NCBI RefSeq assembly: GCF_024170505.1
Contig: NZ_JALJYG010000005.1
Coordinates: forward strand, 1 to 64,000
DNA from: Methanocalculus alkaliphilus
Lineage (GTDB): Archaea > Halobacteriota > Methanomicrobia > Methanomicrobiales > Methanocorpusculaceae
DNA: 64,000 bases
Reading direction: 5' to 3'
Positions 37,323-45,922 of this stretch are shown one piece after another. The position numbers and the translations under genes are program-made. The notes below the pieces were generated by a model. It was not told where the DNA came from. It ran no database searches and was given only the letters and a program-made list of their open reading frames with translations. Each line of letters opens with the position of its first letter. Within the stretch, counting starts at the first letter, position 1.

Positions 37323-38344
37323 AAGCGGTATTCTGTGATCTGAAACGGAACGTCGGCGAGATCAAGCTCAACCCGGAGTCTTTCGATGATCTCTGGCACC
37401 TCTCCCACCTCATCGAGGCGGGTGACCGGGTCTATGCAACAACCCTCAGATCAGTCGAGCAGTCCTCTGATAAGATCCGCCCCGACAAGATCGAGAAGCG
37501 GCCGGTCCGGCTCGGTATTGAGGTCGAGAGAGTTGAGTTCGTCCCCGAATCCAGGAGACTCCGGGTGGCGGGCATCATTCGTGACGGTCCGGATCCCGGG
37601 CTCCACCACAGCTTCAATCTCGAGACCGGATATGAGATCTCAGTCATCAGGAGGTGGAGGGGGACCGATCTCGAACGGATCGACCGTGCGGTGAAGGCAT
37701 CGCTCTATGATGCCGTTCATATCATTGCAGTCGAGGAGGGGGAGGCGGAGATCTGCCGGGTTCGCCAGTACGGGCCTGAGCGGATCACCACCATCACCGC
37801 GGGGAGCGGCAAGACCCGGGGGGAGAACAGCCGGCAGGGGCTCTTCAAGGAGATCCTTTCATTCCTTTCCTCGGTGACAGGGCCTATCGTCATCGCAGGC
37901 CCCGGCTTCATCAAGGAGGAGTGTGTTGCATATATCCGATCCAATGCGCCCGACCTGGCACCGCGAATCATGGTCGTCGATACCCAGCGGAGCGGATACG
38001 GTGCAATCCAGCAGGCGATCGGCGACGGCGTCCTTGAGAAGGTGGCAGAGGATCTCCAGCTCGCCGCTGAGGTCCGGGCGGTCGATGAGATCTTCAAACG
38101 GGTTGCCCGCAATGATCCCGTCACCTATGGGATCGACGATGTGACGCGGGCTGTCTCTTTTGGAGCGGTAGAACAGCTGATCGTCTCTGATACCGCAGTC
38201 CGGACCCCCGGTGTTGCCCGTATTATGGAAGAGGCAGAGTCGATGCAGGCGTCAATCATCGTCCTCTCAACGGAATTTGAGCCGGGAAAAAGAGTTGAGG
38301 GGCTTGGCGGGATCGCCGCACTCCTCAGATATGCGATAGACTGA
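37319..38344 (+). CDS. pelA: Ribosome rescue factor Pelota
   Basis: Archaeal Pelota/Dom34, 341 residues, an eRF1 paralogue that enters the A site of stalled ribosomes with aEF1A and is followed by ABCE1. The N-terminal Sm-like domain begins KAVFCDLKRNVGEIKLNPESFDDLWHL; the central domain shows TITAGSGKTRGEN where eRF1 would have GGQ, so it does not hydrolyse peptidyl-tRNA; the C-terminal domain has the TPGVARIMEEAE and LGGIAALLRY elements. Full length for the family. Start overlaps the rqcH stop. It faces the FKBP gene tail to tail with 10 nt between. Confidence 0.94.
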   Translation: MKAVFCDLKRNVGEIKLNPESFDDLWHLSHLIEAGDRVYATTLRSVEQSSDKIRPDKIEKRPVRLGIEVERVEFVPESRRLRVAGIIRDGPDPGLHHSFNLETGYEISVIRRWRGTDLERIDRAVKASLYDAVHIIAVEEGEAEICRVRQYGPERITTITAGSGKTRGENSRQGLFKEILSFLSSVTGPIVIAGPGFIKEECVAYIRSNAPDLAPRIMVVDTQRSGYGAIQQAIGDGVLEKVAEDLQLAAEVRAVDEIFKRVARNDPVTYGIDDVTRAVSFGAVEQLIVSDTAVRTPGVARIMEEAESMQASIIVLSTEFEPGKRVEGLGGIAALLRYAID

Positions 38345-38354
38345 AACGGTAGGT

Positions 38355-39074
38355 TCAGACTTCTGGTTCTTCTGTCTGTGGTTCGGCTGCTTCCGGTTCT
38401 TCAACTGCCGGGGGCTCGGGCCGTCTGAATGTCTCCATAAAGACGATCTCAGAGACCGAATCACTGACCTTGAAGAGCTCCTGGACGATGGTGCCACGCC
38501 ACATAAACCACCGCTGATCATAGTTGATTCCCGGTGGGAGATGCATGGTGACCTTGCCGTCAGTGAATTCGAGATCGATATCACGACCGGAGAAGAGCCG
38601 GATCATCCCCTGCATTTTCTCGACATCATCAGCCACAATCTCTTCGACGGTGAATGTATATTCCAGGGTCTTGCCTGCAAGCGGGTGGTTGAAGTCAACA
38701 AGTGCCCGCTGGCCGATGATATCGACGACGACACCCTCTTTCTTATCCTGGGAGATTCTGGTTCCAATCGTCGGCTTCTTCTCAAATGCCTTGAACGGAT
38801 ATGCCTTCACCTGCTCCCTGTCATGGGGGCCAAAACCCTTCTCCGGGGCGACGGTGATGGTCTGCTCAACGCCAGGCTCGGCACCAGTGAGAGCCTCATC
38901 AAGACCAGGGATGACATGGCCGCTTCCGACACGGATGACCATCGGGCCGTACCGTGCTTTTTCATTGAAAATACCTGATTCCTTTGCGGTCTCTTCACGG
39001 GTCGTATCAAAGGCGATTCCTTCGATGGATCCAGTGTATGAGAGACGGATAAAAACGCCATTCTCGATAGCCAT
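38355..39074 (-). CDS. FKBP-type peptidyl-prolyl isomerase, SlyD-like
   Basis: Long archaeal FKBP, 239 residues, a proline isomerase and chaperone. The FKBP core (about 1-150) has FIRLSYTGSIEGIAFDTT and GSGHVIPGLDEALTGAEPG; an IF chaperone insert (FEKKPTIGTRISQDKKEGVVVDI) interrupts it, then VDFNHPLAGKTLEYTFTVEEI. The C-terminal extra domain (about 155-225) is typical of the 26-kDa archaeal class, ending in an acidic Glu/Pro tail. The start at 39074 has an AGGGTATC box; an in-frame upstream ATG at 39197 has no support and would overlap the divergent CYTH gene. Confidence 0.93.
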   Translation of the reverse strand: MAIENGVFIRLSYTGSIEGIAFDTTREETAKESGIFNEKARYGPMVIRVGSGHVIPGLDEALTGAEPGVEQTITVAPEKGFGPHDREQVKAYPFKAFEKKPTIGTRISQDKKEGVVVDIIGQRALVDFNHPLAGKTLEYTFTVEEIVADDVEKMQGMIRLFSGRDIDLEFTDGKVTMHLPPGINYDQRWFMWRGTIVQELFKVSDSVSEIVFMETFRRPEPPAVEEPEAAEPQTEEPEV

Positions 39075-39130
39075 AATGATACCCTGTCTTATTAAATGGT
39101 GCTGAATAATACTTAAAGAAGTGGTTTTGC

Positions 39131-39673
39131 ATGCTTGAGATTGAGATAAAGGTGAAGGTGAATGAGCTGGCACCGATACGTGAGCGGCTGGTTGCATCCG
39201 GGGCAGAGCTTCTGGGGGAAGGGATGGAGTATGATGCCTACTATCAGGGGCCGCTTAGGAACTTTGCAGAGACCGATGAGGCGCTCCGTCTGAGGGAGGC
39301 AGGAGATATCGCAGTCCTCACCTATAAAGGGCCGAAGGTTGGGTGCGGCACAATGAAGGCGCGTGAAGAGTTAAACATCCGGGTCGAATCCCGTGAGACG
39401 ATGGATGCAATCCTCAGCAGGATAGGGTACCAGAAGACAGCGGCTGTCCAGAAGTACCGGGAGTCATACCGCGTGGGCAGGGCGACGGTGACCCTCGACC
39501 AGGTGGACGGGCTTGGCACCTTCGCAGAGGTTGAGGCGGCAGGGGACCTCACCCCGGAGGAGGCGGAAAAAGAGATAGAGAGAATTGCCACTGAATTTGG
39601 TATTATCGGGGAACGGTTCTGCCTCAGCTATCTTGAGCTGCATCTTGAGAAAGAGCAAGCAGCTCAATCCTGA
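39131..39673 (+). CDS. CYTH-domain phosphohydrolase/cyclase-like protein
   Basis: CYTH-fold protein, 180 residues, with the founding EXEXK motif at the start (EIEIK in MLEIEIKVKV) and alternating charged strands (AVLTYKGPKVG, KYRESYRV, VTLDQVDGLGTFAEVEA). The family includes CyaB class IV adenylate cyclases and inorganic triphosphatases. In archaea the substrate is usually uncertain; the conserved arginines and glutamates that bind triphosphate and metal are present. It diverges from the FKBP gene. Its last 50 nt overlap the convergent phosphoesterase gene. Confidence 0.85.
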   Translation: MLEIEIKVKVNELAPIRERLVASGAELLGEGMEYDAYYQGPLRNFAETDEALRLREAGDIAVLTYKGPKVGCGTMKAREELNIRVESRETMDAILSRIGYQKTAAVQKYRESYRVGRATVTLDQVDGLGTFAEVEAAGDLTPEEAEKEIERIATEFGIIGERFCLSYLELHLEKEQAAQS

Positions 39674-40292
39674 TATCGCCGCTCTCATCACCGATATGAA
39701 TGAGGGCACCATACCCCTCGGATGCAGGGCCCGGGTTCACTACCCAGGTCTCTCCAACCCTGACAACCCCTCTCTGCTCATGAATGTGAGCACAGCAGAC
39801 GATATCGAAGGCCTTGAGATACTTCGCTATACTCGTTGAACCGACATGGACACCTGGGGAGACCTCATCGAGCGCTCCATAGGGGGGTGCATGGGAGATG
39901 AGGATATTCGTCTGGTTCTTCTCCATCCTCTGAAGCATCGCTGCCATCGTCTCGTCGATCTCCTCTTCTGAGCATTCAAAAGCGGTATTGAATGGTGTCG
40001 GGTTCGATCCCCCGATCCCTGCGATGGTGACCGTATTGAGGGAGATGGAGGATCCATGGAGGCAGACCGCCCCTGAGTCGTCGAGGCAGGAGAGCGAGTC
40101 CCGGGGATCGCAGTTGCCGGGGACGGCAAGGACGGGGAGGTCAAGCCGGTCGATGAGTGCCGTTATCTCCTCAAGAGGTCCAAACTGCGTCAGATCGCCT
40201 GCGATAAAGAGGCAGTCCGGTTCGGTGGTGAGGAGATCATCGAGATGATCATAGGTGCCGTGCAGATCGGCAAGCAGCAATGCTTTCATCAT
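39624..40292 (-). CDS. Calcineurin-type metallophosphoesterase (YfcE/MJ0936-like)
   Basis: A 222-residue two-metal phosphodiesterase. All motifs are visible: ADLHGTYDHL, AGDLTQFG, VPGNCDPRD, LISHAPPYG and CCAHIHEQRG. Likely substrate is a small phosphodiester; the family is broad. Its start overlaps the radical SAM gene by 4 nt, so it is the third gene of a minus-strand operon with that gene and the phosphomevalonate dehydratase small subunit. Its end overlaps the CYTH gene by 50 nt on the opposite strand, unusual for two intact genes. Confidence 0.9.
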   Translation of the reverse strand: MMKALLLADLHGTYDHLDDLLTTEPDCLFIAGDLTQFGPLEEITALIDRLDLPVLAVPGNCDPRDSLSCLDDSGAVCLHGSSISLNTVTIAGIGGSNPTPFNTAFECSEEEIDETMAAMLQRMEKNQTNILISHAPPYGALDEVSPGVHVGSTSIAKYLKAFDIVCCAHIHEQRGVVRVGETWVVNPGPASEGYGALIHIGDESGDIRIELLALSQDAAQDS

Positions 40293-41416
40293 ATATCTTC
40301 TGTATCTCCTGACGCATTCAAAAACCTTCGTCCGGGATCGGTCCAGTACCCGGTGAGCCGTCCGCCCAGGGCAAGGGATCCAAAGATCTTCTCCGCAGAC
40401 GGGGGGAGGGGTTGTGGTGTGGATCCGCCAAGCGGAGTGCCGGGGAGCGGCATGAAGTAGTGAAGATGCACCTTTCCATATCGTGTGATCTGCCGGATGA
40501 GATCGATGGTCATCCCGAGATCCTCCTCAGACTCTCCCGGGAAGCCGACGATCATATCGACGACGGGGAGGAGGCCATGGGAGACCGCCCGATCGACGGC
40601 CTCTTCCACATCGGATCTGGTATGGCCGCGCCTGATCAGGGAGAGGATCCGATCACTCCCGGACTGCCCACCGAAATGAATCTTCCGTCCTGCGGTGTAC
40701 GTGCAGATGAGATCGAGTGCCTCATCAGTCACCCACTCGGGCCGGACCTCGGAAGGAAATGTGCCAAACCAGATCCGGTTCCCTGCAAGGCGGCGGAAGA
40801 GCGCCTCGACCTTTTCAAGCCGGGGTTTCCGTCCGTCTGATCCATAGGCAAGAGCATTCGGGGTGACGAACCTCGCATCAGAGATACGGGCTGCCGATGC
40901 CGCGATCGCATCGATACTCCGATGCCGCATCCGGTTGCCGAAGAGCCGGGGTGTCTGGCAGTATGCGCAGGCATGCGGGCACCCCCGTGAGATCTCAAGA
41001 TATCCTTTGACCCGTGAGAAGCATGGATATGCATCAAGAAGGACGGAATGATCAACAGGGGTATAGCCGTCCTTTGTCGCAACACCCGGTATTTTGTCGG
41101 CTGAGCCGGTTATGATGGCATCAAGGAGGCGGGGGAGGGTACGCTCACCCTCCCCGACGATGACATAATCTGCATACTCTGCCACCTCGCAGTAGCAGGC
41201 AGACGCATGAGGACCCCCGACGATGGTGATACCGGGTGCATCCCGGATCTCGGATCTGAGACGGGGTTCATTGATGCTGTTTAGGCTGTAGCAGATGATA
41301 TCCCCGTCCGGCGAGTCGGATGGGATGAGATCGTACCCTGCCACCCCGCATGCGGCAGAGAGGGCCGCAAAGGTGTTCCGTGCAGCCCTGATATCCCGCC
41401 AGGTGACCTGCATCAC
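40289..41416 (-). CDS. B12-binding/radical SAM domain protein
   Basis: A 375-residue radical SAM enzyme. The 4Fe-4S motif is GCPHACAYCQTP (CxxxCxxC) at about 150. The N-terminal about 120 residues look like a cobalamin-binding-type Rossmann region (ITIVGGPHASACYCEVAEYADYVIVGEGE), as in the archaeal MJ1487-type family of unknown function. C-terminal elements GGQSGSDRILSLIRRGHT and DMIVGFPGESEEDL resemble methylthiotransferases and Elp3-like proteins. Substrate is not known. It overlaps its upstream neighbour (phosphomevalonate dehydratase small subunit) and downstream neighbour by 4 nt each. Confidence 0.85.
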   Translation of the reverse strand: MMQVTWRDIRAARNTFAALSAACGVAGYDLIPSDSPDGDIICYSLNSINEPRLRSEIRDAPGITIVGGPHASACYCEVAEYADYVIVGEGERTLPRLLDAIITGSADKIPGVATKDGYTPVDHSVLLDAYPCFSRVKGYLEISRGCPHACAYCQTPRLFGNRMRHRSIDAIAASAARISDARFVTPNALAYGSDGRKPRLEKVEALFRRLAGNRIWFGTFPSEVRPEWVTDEALDLICTYTAGRKIHFGGQSGSDRILSLIRRGHTRSDVEEAVDRAVSHGLLPVVDMIVGFPGESEEDLGMTIDLIRQITRYGKVHLHYFMPLPGTPLGGSTPQPLPPSAEKIFGSLALGGRLTGYWTDPGRRFLNASGDTEDI

Positions 41417-41823
41417 GAATCAGCCGGTTCTTCAAGCCGGAGTTCCCCTGCATCCCCATCGACGGTTGCGTGGACGCCGGTCCGGAGCTGTGAGAAGCCC
41501 CCCTCCAGGTTGTCGACCATCGGGATTCCGGCCATGATCGCTCCGACAGCGATGATCACCTCTGCCTCGGCGTTGATGAGTGCGGCGGGGGCGACATTGT
41601 TCCTCTTCAGGGCATAGATGATGTATGACCCGACCGTCGATCCCTTCCCGAAAGGAAAGGCGAGGACGGTGTCCCTGATACAGACCCCCTTCAGGGGGTG
41701 GCCCTCCTCAATGATGATGCCGCTTGCCGGATCCACACCGGAGAGGAATGAGATGGGGGCTTCCGAGACGAGAAGCCTGCCGCTTCCGGTTCCTTTTGCG
41801 ATTGATCTTGCCTTGATTATCAC
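41413..41823 (-). CDS. Phosphomevalonate dehydratase small subunit (aconitase X swivel, DUF126)
   Basis: Small subunit of the aconitase-X-type dehydratase of the archaeal modified mevalonate pathway, which turns 5-phosphomevalonate into trans-anhydromevalonate 5-phosphate for lipid synthesis. The 136-residue swivelling domain shows GKGSTVGSYIIYALKRNNVAPAA and the preceding GVDPASGIIIEEGHPLKG and IRDTVLAFP elements. The large catalytic subunit is not beside it in this window. It leads a three-gene operon with a radical SAM protein and a phosphoesterase, joined by ATGA overlaps; the functional link is unclear. Confidence 0.86.
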   Translation of the reverse strand: MIIKARSIAKGTGSGRLLVSEAPISFLSGVDPASGIIIEEGHPLKGVCIRDTVLAFPFGKGSTVGSYIIYALKRNNVAPAALINAEAEVIIAVGAIMAGIPMVDNLEGGFSQLRTGVHATVDGDAGELRLEEPADS

Positions 41824-41867
41824 GATGACACCTAATAAATGGTGAGAGGATATAGTATATTATAGAC

Positions 41868-43049
41868 ATGGACGAAACGCTCATCGAGAATGTTGGAAAA
41901 GACTCAACGCTCCAGTCACAACAGCTGAAAGAACTGTATGAATCACTCATCGAGCTCCGGGAGAAGGTTGAGACCCAGCAGAGAGATGTGGTAAAACTCC
42001 GGGAGGAGAATGCCCAGCTGAAGCGGGAGAACAACCAGCTCAAACGGCTCCCCCTCTTCGTTGCGGTGGTCATCGAGAAGCTGCCTGACGGTGAGGTGTA
42101 TCTGCGCCAGCAGGGGAACAATCAGGAGTATATCACTCAGGTATCTGATGATCTCTACCCGCTCCTCAAAGCCGGAACCAAGGTCGCCGTCAATAACGCG
42201 CTCTCAATCATCAAGGTCATCGGGACGACCTATGACGCCCGTGTTCGTGTGATGGAACTGGAAACCTCTCCATCTGCGACATTTGAGCAGGTGGGAGGCC
42301 TCAAAGAGGAGATCGAAGAGGTGAGGGAGGCTGTCGAGTATCCGATCACCCGGCCGGAGGTCTATGCACGACTTGGTGTTGAGCCACCAAAAGGTATCCT
42401 GCTGTATGGACCACCAGGCACAGGGAAGACCCTGATCGCAAAGGCAGTGGCACATAATGCAAGCGCTACCTTCATCCGGATGTCCGGGAGCGAGCTTGTC
42501 CACAAATTCATCGGTGAAGGGGCACAGCTCGTCCGGGAACTCTTCGAACTTGCCCGCGAGAGGGCGCCATCCATCGTCTTCATCGACGAGATCGATGCAG
42601 TCGGGAGCACCCGGACCCATGACGGTACATCGGGATCTGCCGAGGTGCAGCGTACCCTGATGCAGCTCCTCGCCGAGATGGACGGGTTTGACAACAGGGG
42701 CGACATCAGGATCATGGCCGCAACCAACCGGCCTGATATGCTCGATCCTGCACTCCTCCGACCGGGACGGTTCGACCGGATCATCGAGATCCCCTTCCCT
42801 GATGCCGCATCACGAACAGAGATCCTCAGGATCCACACACGGAACCTCTCCCTCGGGGATATCACCCTTGCGTCGATCGTCTCCCGCACCGAAGGGGCAA
42901 CCGGGGCCGAACTCGAGGCCATCTGCCGCGAGGCAGGGATGATCGCGGTCCGGGAGAGTGCAACCTCAATCGAAGAAGAGCACTTTGATGCAGCCATCCG
43001 GAAGGTCAGGCATGAGATGCCCGAACAGGATGTCCGCATGTATCTCTGA
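41868..43049 (+). CDS. pan: Proteasome-activating nucleotidase PAN (copy 1)
   Basis: AAA+ ATPase ring, 393 residues, which unfolds proteins for the 20S proteasome. N-terminal coiled coil at about 20-60 (heptads of Leu with Glu/Lys), OB fold about 62-125, then the AAA domain with Walker A GPPGTGKT at 181-188, Walker B SIVFIDEIDA near 234, sensor AATNRPD and the arginine finger region RPGRFDR. The C-terminus is MYL, a canonical hydrophobic-Tyr-X gate-opening tail. It converges on a second PAN gene. Divergent from the dehydratase small subunit, 44 nt apart. Confidence 0.95.
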   Translation: MDETLIENVGKDSTLQSQQLKELYESLIELREKVETQQRDVVKLREENAQLKRENNQLKRLPLFVAVVIEKLPDGEVYLRQQGNNQEYITQVSDDLYPLLKAGTKVAVNNALSIIKVIGTTYDARVRVMELETSPSATFEQVGGLKEEIEEVREAVEYPITRPEVYARLGVEPPKGILLYGPPGTGKTLIAKAVAHNASATFIRMSGSELVHKFIGEGAQLVRELFELARERAPSIVFIDEIDAVGSTRTHDGTSGSAEVQRTLMQLLAEMDGFDNRGDIRIMAATNRPDMLDPALLRPGRFDRIIEIPFPDAASRTEILRIHTRNLSLGDITLASIVSRTEGATGAELEAICREAGMIAVRESATSIEEEHFDAAIRKVRHEMPEQDVRMYL

Positions 43050-43061
43050 ACGACGACGGTC

Positions 43062-43484
43062 ATGCTGGTCATTTTTATCCCCAAACCCGGCATAGACCTG
43101 TATCGCACTTTTTTGGAGTCCGAGACGAGCCGGATGATCCTTCGGTTCTATCCCCCGCAGAGGCGGGCGGGCGGGGTCGTCGAGGTTGCCGTTGCGACAC
43201 TTGGATCCGGCCTCTCCCTTGCATCCGAGCTCCGGTGGTATATCCGGAGATATACATCAGATCTCCTCTTCCAGACCGGGGATGGCGTCATCCTCTCACA
43301 GAAGCTTGCCCGCGAGATCTATGACCGCCAGCTCGGCTATCCGGGTTTGGAATGGGAACACAGGTATCTTTGCACCATCTCAGATGAGACAGCAAGCTAT
43401 GATCTGACCGTCCTCTGTTCAGAGGATGAAGGAAAAAAGGGAGCGGGATCAGGCAAACATCGTTTGGATGGATGTCATCTGTGA
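43062..43484 (+). CDS. Conserved-looking hypothetical protein
   Basis: A 140-residue protein I cannot assign. It has no membrane span and no signal peptide. The first 110 residues look folded ([39 protein letters not shown]); the tail is basic and low in complexity. It starts 12 nt after pan copy 1 on the same strand, so it is likely cotranscribed with it. Its last 36 nt overlap the convergent pan copy 2 gene. A possible accessory of the proteasome is inference from position only. Confidence 0.55.
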   Translation: MLVIFIPKPGIDLYRTFLESETSRMILRFYPPQRRAGGVVEVAVATLGSGLSLASELRWYIRRYTSDLLFQTGDGVILSQKLAREIYDRQLGYPGLEWEHRYLCTISDETASYDLTVLCSEDEGKKGAGSGKHRLDGCHL

Positions 43485-44693
43485 GACCTTATTTCTATCA
43501 AAGTCCGCAGAGATCTTTCTGATCGCCCTCTCAAAGTCCGACATGATGACGGCGGACCTCTCTTCACGAATCGCAAACATTCCCGCCTCCATACAGATTG
43601 CAGAGAGATCAGCCCCGTTCTTCCCCTCGGTGATGCGTGCAAGTGTAACGAGATCAACATCATCTCCAAGGGTTATCTTCTTTGTATGGATCCTGAGGAT
43701 GGCAAGCCGTCCTTCGATATCAGGGAGTGGAATCTCGATGATCCGGTCAAACCTGCCGGGGCGGAGGAGGGCCGGATCAAGGATATCGATCCGGTTCGTC
43801 GCCCCGATGATCTTTACATCACCCCGGTTGTCAAACCCGTCCATCTCGGCAAGGAGCTGCATCAGGGTGCGGTGAACCTCACGATCACCGGATGAGGTCT
43901 CCTGCCCCCTGGATGCCCCGATTGCATCAATCTCGTCGATGAAGATGATGGAGGGGGCATTCTTCTTCGCACTCTCAAAGAGCTCACGGACGAGCCGCGC
44001 CCCTTCACCGATATACTTCTGCACAAGTTCGGAGCCGACCACACGGAGGAAGGTCGCCTCGGTCTCATGGGCGACAGCCCGTGCAAGGAGGGTCTTTCCA
44101 GTACCAGGCGGGCCATGGAGAAGAATACCTTTCGGGGGGAGGATCCCGATCTGTTCAAAGAGATGCGGCTTCTTCAGGGGCAGTTCGACCGCCTCGCGGA
44201 CCTCAATGGTCTGCTCTTTCAGGCCACCGACATCGACATAGGTCTCGGTCGGGCGGGTCTCCACCTCCATCCCGTAGATCTGGGAGTCAAAGGCGGAGGG
44301 GAGCACCTCCACGATGGCCAGGGTCTGCTGATTCATCGTGCATCTGACGCCTGGCTTCAGATCATCGATATTAATGAACTGTGATGTCCGGACAAGGAAT
44401 TTCGGTCCGGCACTGCTCCTGACGACCGCACGGTTGGAATCGACGACATCGATGATCGTCCCGACGATGAGGGGCGGGCTCCTCATCTGCTCGATCTCGG
44501 AGCGGAGTTTTCTGACTTCCCGTTCGTACCTGACCTTCTGGGTCTCAAGGTACTGGCGATCCGTCTTCGACTGGCGGAGTTCCTCCCGCAACTCCTGATT
44601 TCGCGCCTCAAGCTCGGAAAGGCGCTCAATCACCACCCGATATGTATCTTCGGAGTGGTGTGTATCCTCAGGTATGCGAGATTTTGTAGCCAT
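43449..44693 (-). CDS. pan: Proteasome-activating nucleotidase PAN (copy 2)
   Basis: Second PAN, 414 residues. N-terminal coiled coil about 18-72, OB domain about 74-140, AAA domain with Walker A GPPGTGKT at about 194-201, Walker [33 protein letters not shown] and the alpha-helical lid. The C-terminus is MFA, so Phe takes the place of the Tyr in the HbYX motif, which may alter proteasome gate opening. Its sequence differs from copy 1 throughout the coiled coil and OB parts, suggesting an old duplication and different substrates or a mixed regulation. Divergent from the aMBF1 gene, 56 nt apart. Confidence 0.95.
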   Translation of the reverse strand: MATKSRIPEDTHHSEDTYRVVIERLSELEARNQELREELRQSKTDRQYLETQKVRYEREVRKLRSEIEQMRSPPLIVGTIIDVVDSNRAVVRSSAGPKFLVRTSQFINIDDLKPGVRCTMNQQTLAIVEVLPSAFDSQIYGMEVETRPTETYVDVGGLKEQTIEVREAVELPLKKPHLFEQIGILPPKGILLHGPPGTGKTLLARAVAHETEATFLRVVGSELVQKYIGEGARLVRELFESAKKNAPSIIFIDEIDAIGASRGQETSSGDREVHRTLMQLLAEMDGFDNRGDVKIIGATNRIDILDPALLRPGRFDRIIEIPLPDIEGRLAILRIHTKKITLGDDVDLVTLARITEGKNGADLSAICMEAGMFAIREERSAVIMSDFERAIRKISADFDRNKVSQMTSIQTMFA

Positions 44694-44749
44694 AATCCTT
44701 CAAATAGATATATAGAGAAAAAAGGTATAAAGTTCTTTGGGGTATTTTC

Positions 44750-45250
44750 ATGAAAACCGAACAATGTGAAGCCTGCGGGCAGATAATCAAAGGACGATCG
44801 AAGACTGTACGGATTGAGGGATCGACGCCGATGAAGGTATGTGACCGGTGTGCCCGGCTCGGAACGGAGGTGCAGGTCCAGACAGGGCCGAGGGGAACCC
44901 CCGGGAGGGCGCCGCCCGGTGGATCTCCGAGCGCACCTCCCAGGCGAAGGCGCGATGTCTTTGACTTCATCGAGGGGGACATTGCAGAGGACTACGCAGA
45001 CCGGATCCGCGAGGCCCGCCTTGAACAGGGCATCTCCCAGAAGGATCTCGCCCTTGAGATTAAGGAAAAGGAGCACCTGATCAGAAAGATCGAGAACGGG
45101 GATCTCATACCCGAAGATGCCGTCAGAAAGAAGATAGAGGCAGCCCTTGGGATAAGCCTGATCGATTCCGATACCATCGCCGGAGAGGGAGCAGGTACTG
45201 ACAAGACCAGAACCACGCTTGGGGATGTCATCAAGGTGAAGAGGAAGTGA
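44750..45250 (+). CDS. mbf1: Archaeal multiprotein bridging factor 1 (aMBF1)
   Basis: A 166-residue protein with an N-terminal zinc ribbon (C6xxC9 ... C31xxC34), a flexible Gly/Pro/Arg linker (about 45-70), and a cro-type helix-turn-helix (about 85-140: [34 protein letters not shown]). In archaea aMBF1 associates with the 30S subunit and affects translation; in eukaryotes its homologue is a transcription coactivator. The tpiA gene begins 2 nt after its stop, an unusual but clear coupling. Confidence 0.92.
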   Translation: MKTEQCEACGQIIKGRSKTVRIEGSTPMKVCDRCARLGTEVQVQTGPRGTPGRAPPGGSPSAPPRRRRDVFDFIEGDIAEDYADRIREARLEQGISQKDLALEIKEKEHLIRKIENGDLIPEDAVRKKIEAALGISLIDSDTIAGEGAGTDKTRTTLGDVIKVKRK

Positions 45251-45251
45251 G

Positions 45252-45920
45252 ATGACCGTTCCCTTCATCCTCATCAATTTCAAGACGTACCGGGAGGGGA
45301 CCGACCACTCCGCAGATCGGATAGCACGGGCTTCACAGGCGGTGATGGAGGATACCGGTGTTGAGATCGGGATCGCGCCTTCATTCACCGAACTTCGCCG
45401 GATGGCAAAACATTATACAATACCGGTATTTGCCCAGCATATCGACGGTGTCGATGCCGGCGCCCACACCGGGAGAATTCCTGCGTTTATGCTGACGATG
45501 GCAGGTGCCTCGGGCACCCTCATCAACCATTCCGAACGGCGCCTCACCCTCGCTGAGATCGAGGCAGGACTTGCCGCTGCCGAGGCTGCAAAGCTGCAGA
45601 CCGTCATCTGCACCAACAATATCCGGGCGACGGGCGGCGCGGCGGCCCTCGGACCGTCGTATGTCGCAATCGAGCCGCCTGAACTGATCGGATCAGGCAT
45701 CTCGGTAGCAACAGCGGACCCCGGGATCATTGAGGGGTCTGTCAGGGCTGCAAGAGAACAGAACCCGTCCGTGAAGGTTCTGGCAGGTGCCGGGATACAC
45801 TCGGGCGAGTGTGTAAGGATTGCCCTGGATCTCGGCTGTGCAGGCGTGCTCCTGGCTTCCGGTGTTGTCAGGGCAGAAGATCCCGAGGCAGTTCTCAGGG
45901 ATCTCGTCTCAAAGTGCTGA
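45252..45920 (+). CDS. tpiA: Triosephosphate isomerase, archaeal type
   Basis: Interconverts dihydroxyacetone phosphate and glyceraldehyde 3-phosphate in gluconeogenesis/glycolysis. At 222 residues it is the short, usually tetrameric archaeal form. Catalytic residues: Lys11 (NFKTY), His in LINHSERR near 93 and Glu in [11 protein letters not shown] near 140; the phosphate loop GAGIHSGE and GVLLASGVV near the end are present. Cotranscribed with aMBF1. The convergent regulator gene ends 3 nt away. Confidence 0.95.
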   Translation: MTVPFILINFKTYREGTDHSADRIARASQAVMEDTGVEIGIAPSFTELRRMAKHYTIPVFAQHIDGVDAGAHTGRIPAFMLTMAGASGTLINHSERRLTLAEIEAGLAAAEAAKLQTVICTNNIRATGGAAALGPSYVAIEPPELIGSGISVATADPGIIEGSVRAAREQNPSVKVLAGAGIHSGECVRIALDLGCAGVLLASGVVRAEDPEAVLRDLVSKC

Positions 45921-45922
45921 AC

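Noticed and set aside
40000-40030. GGTTCGATCC-like tRNA T-loop motif
   Set aside because: It lies within the phosphoesterase coding sequence (GIGGSNPTPF) and no cloverleaf can be drawn around it.
42362-43108. 248-codon frame antisense to pan copy 1
   Set aside because: Shadow of a strongly conserved AAA+ gene in another frame.
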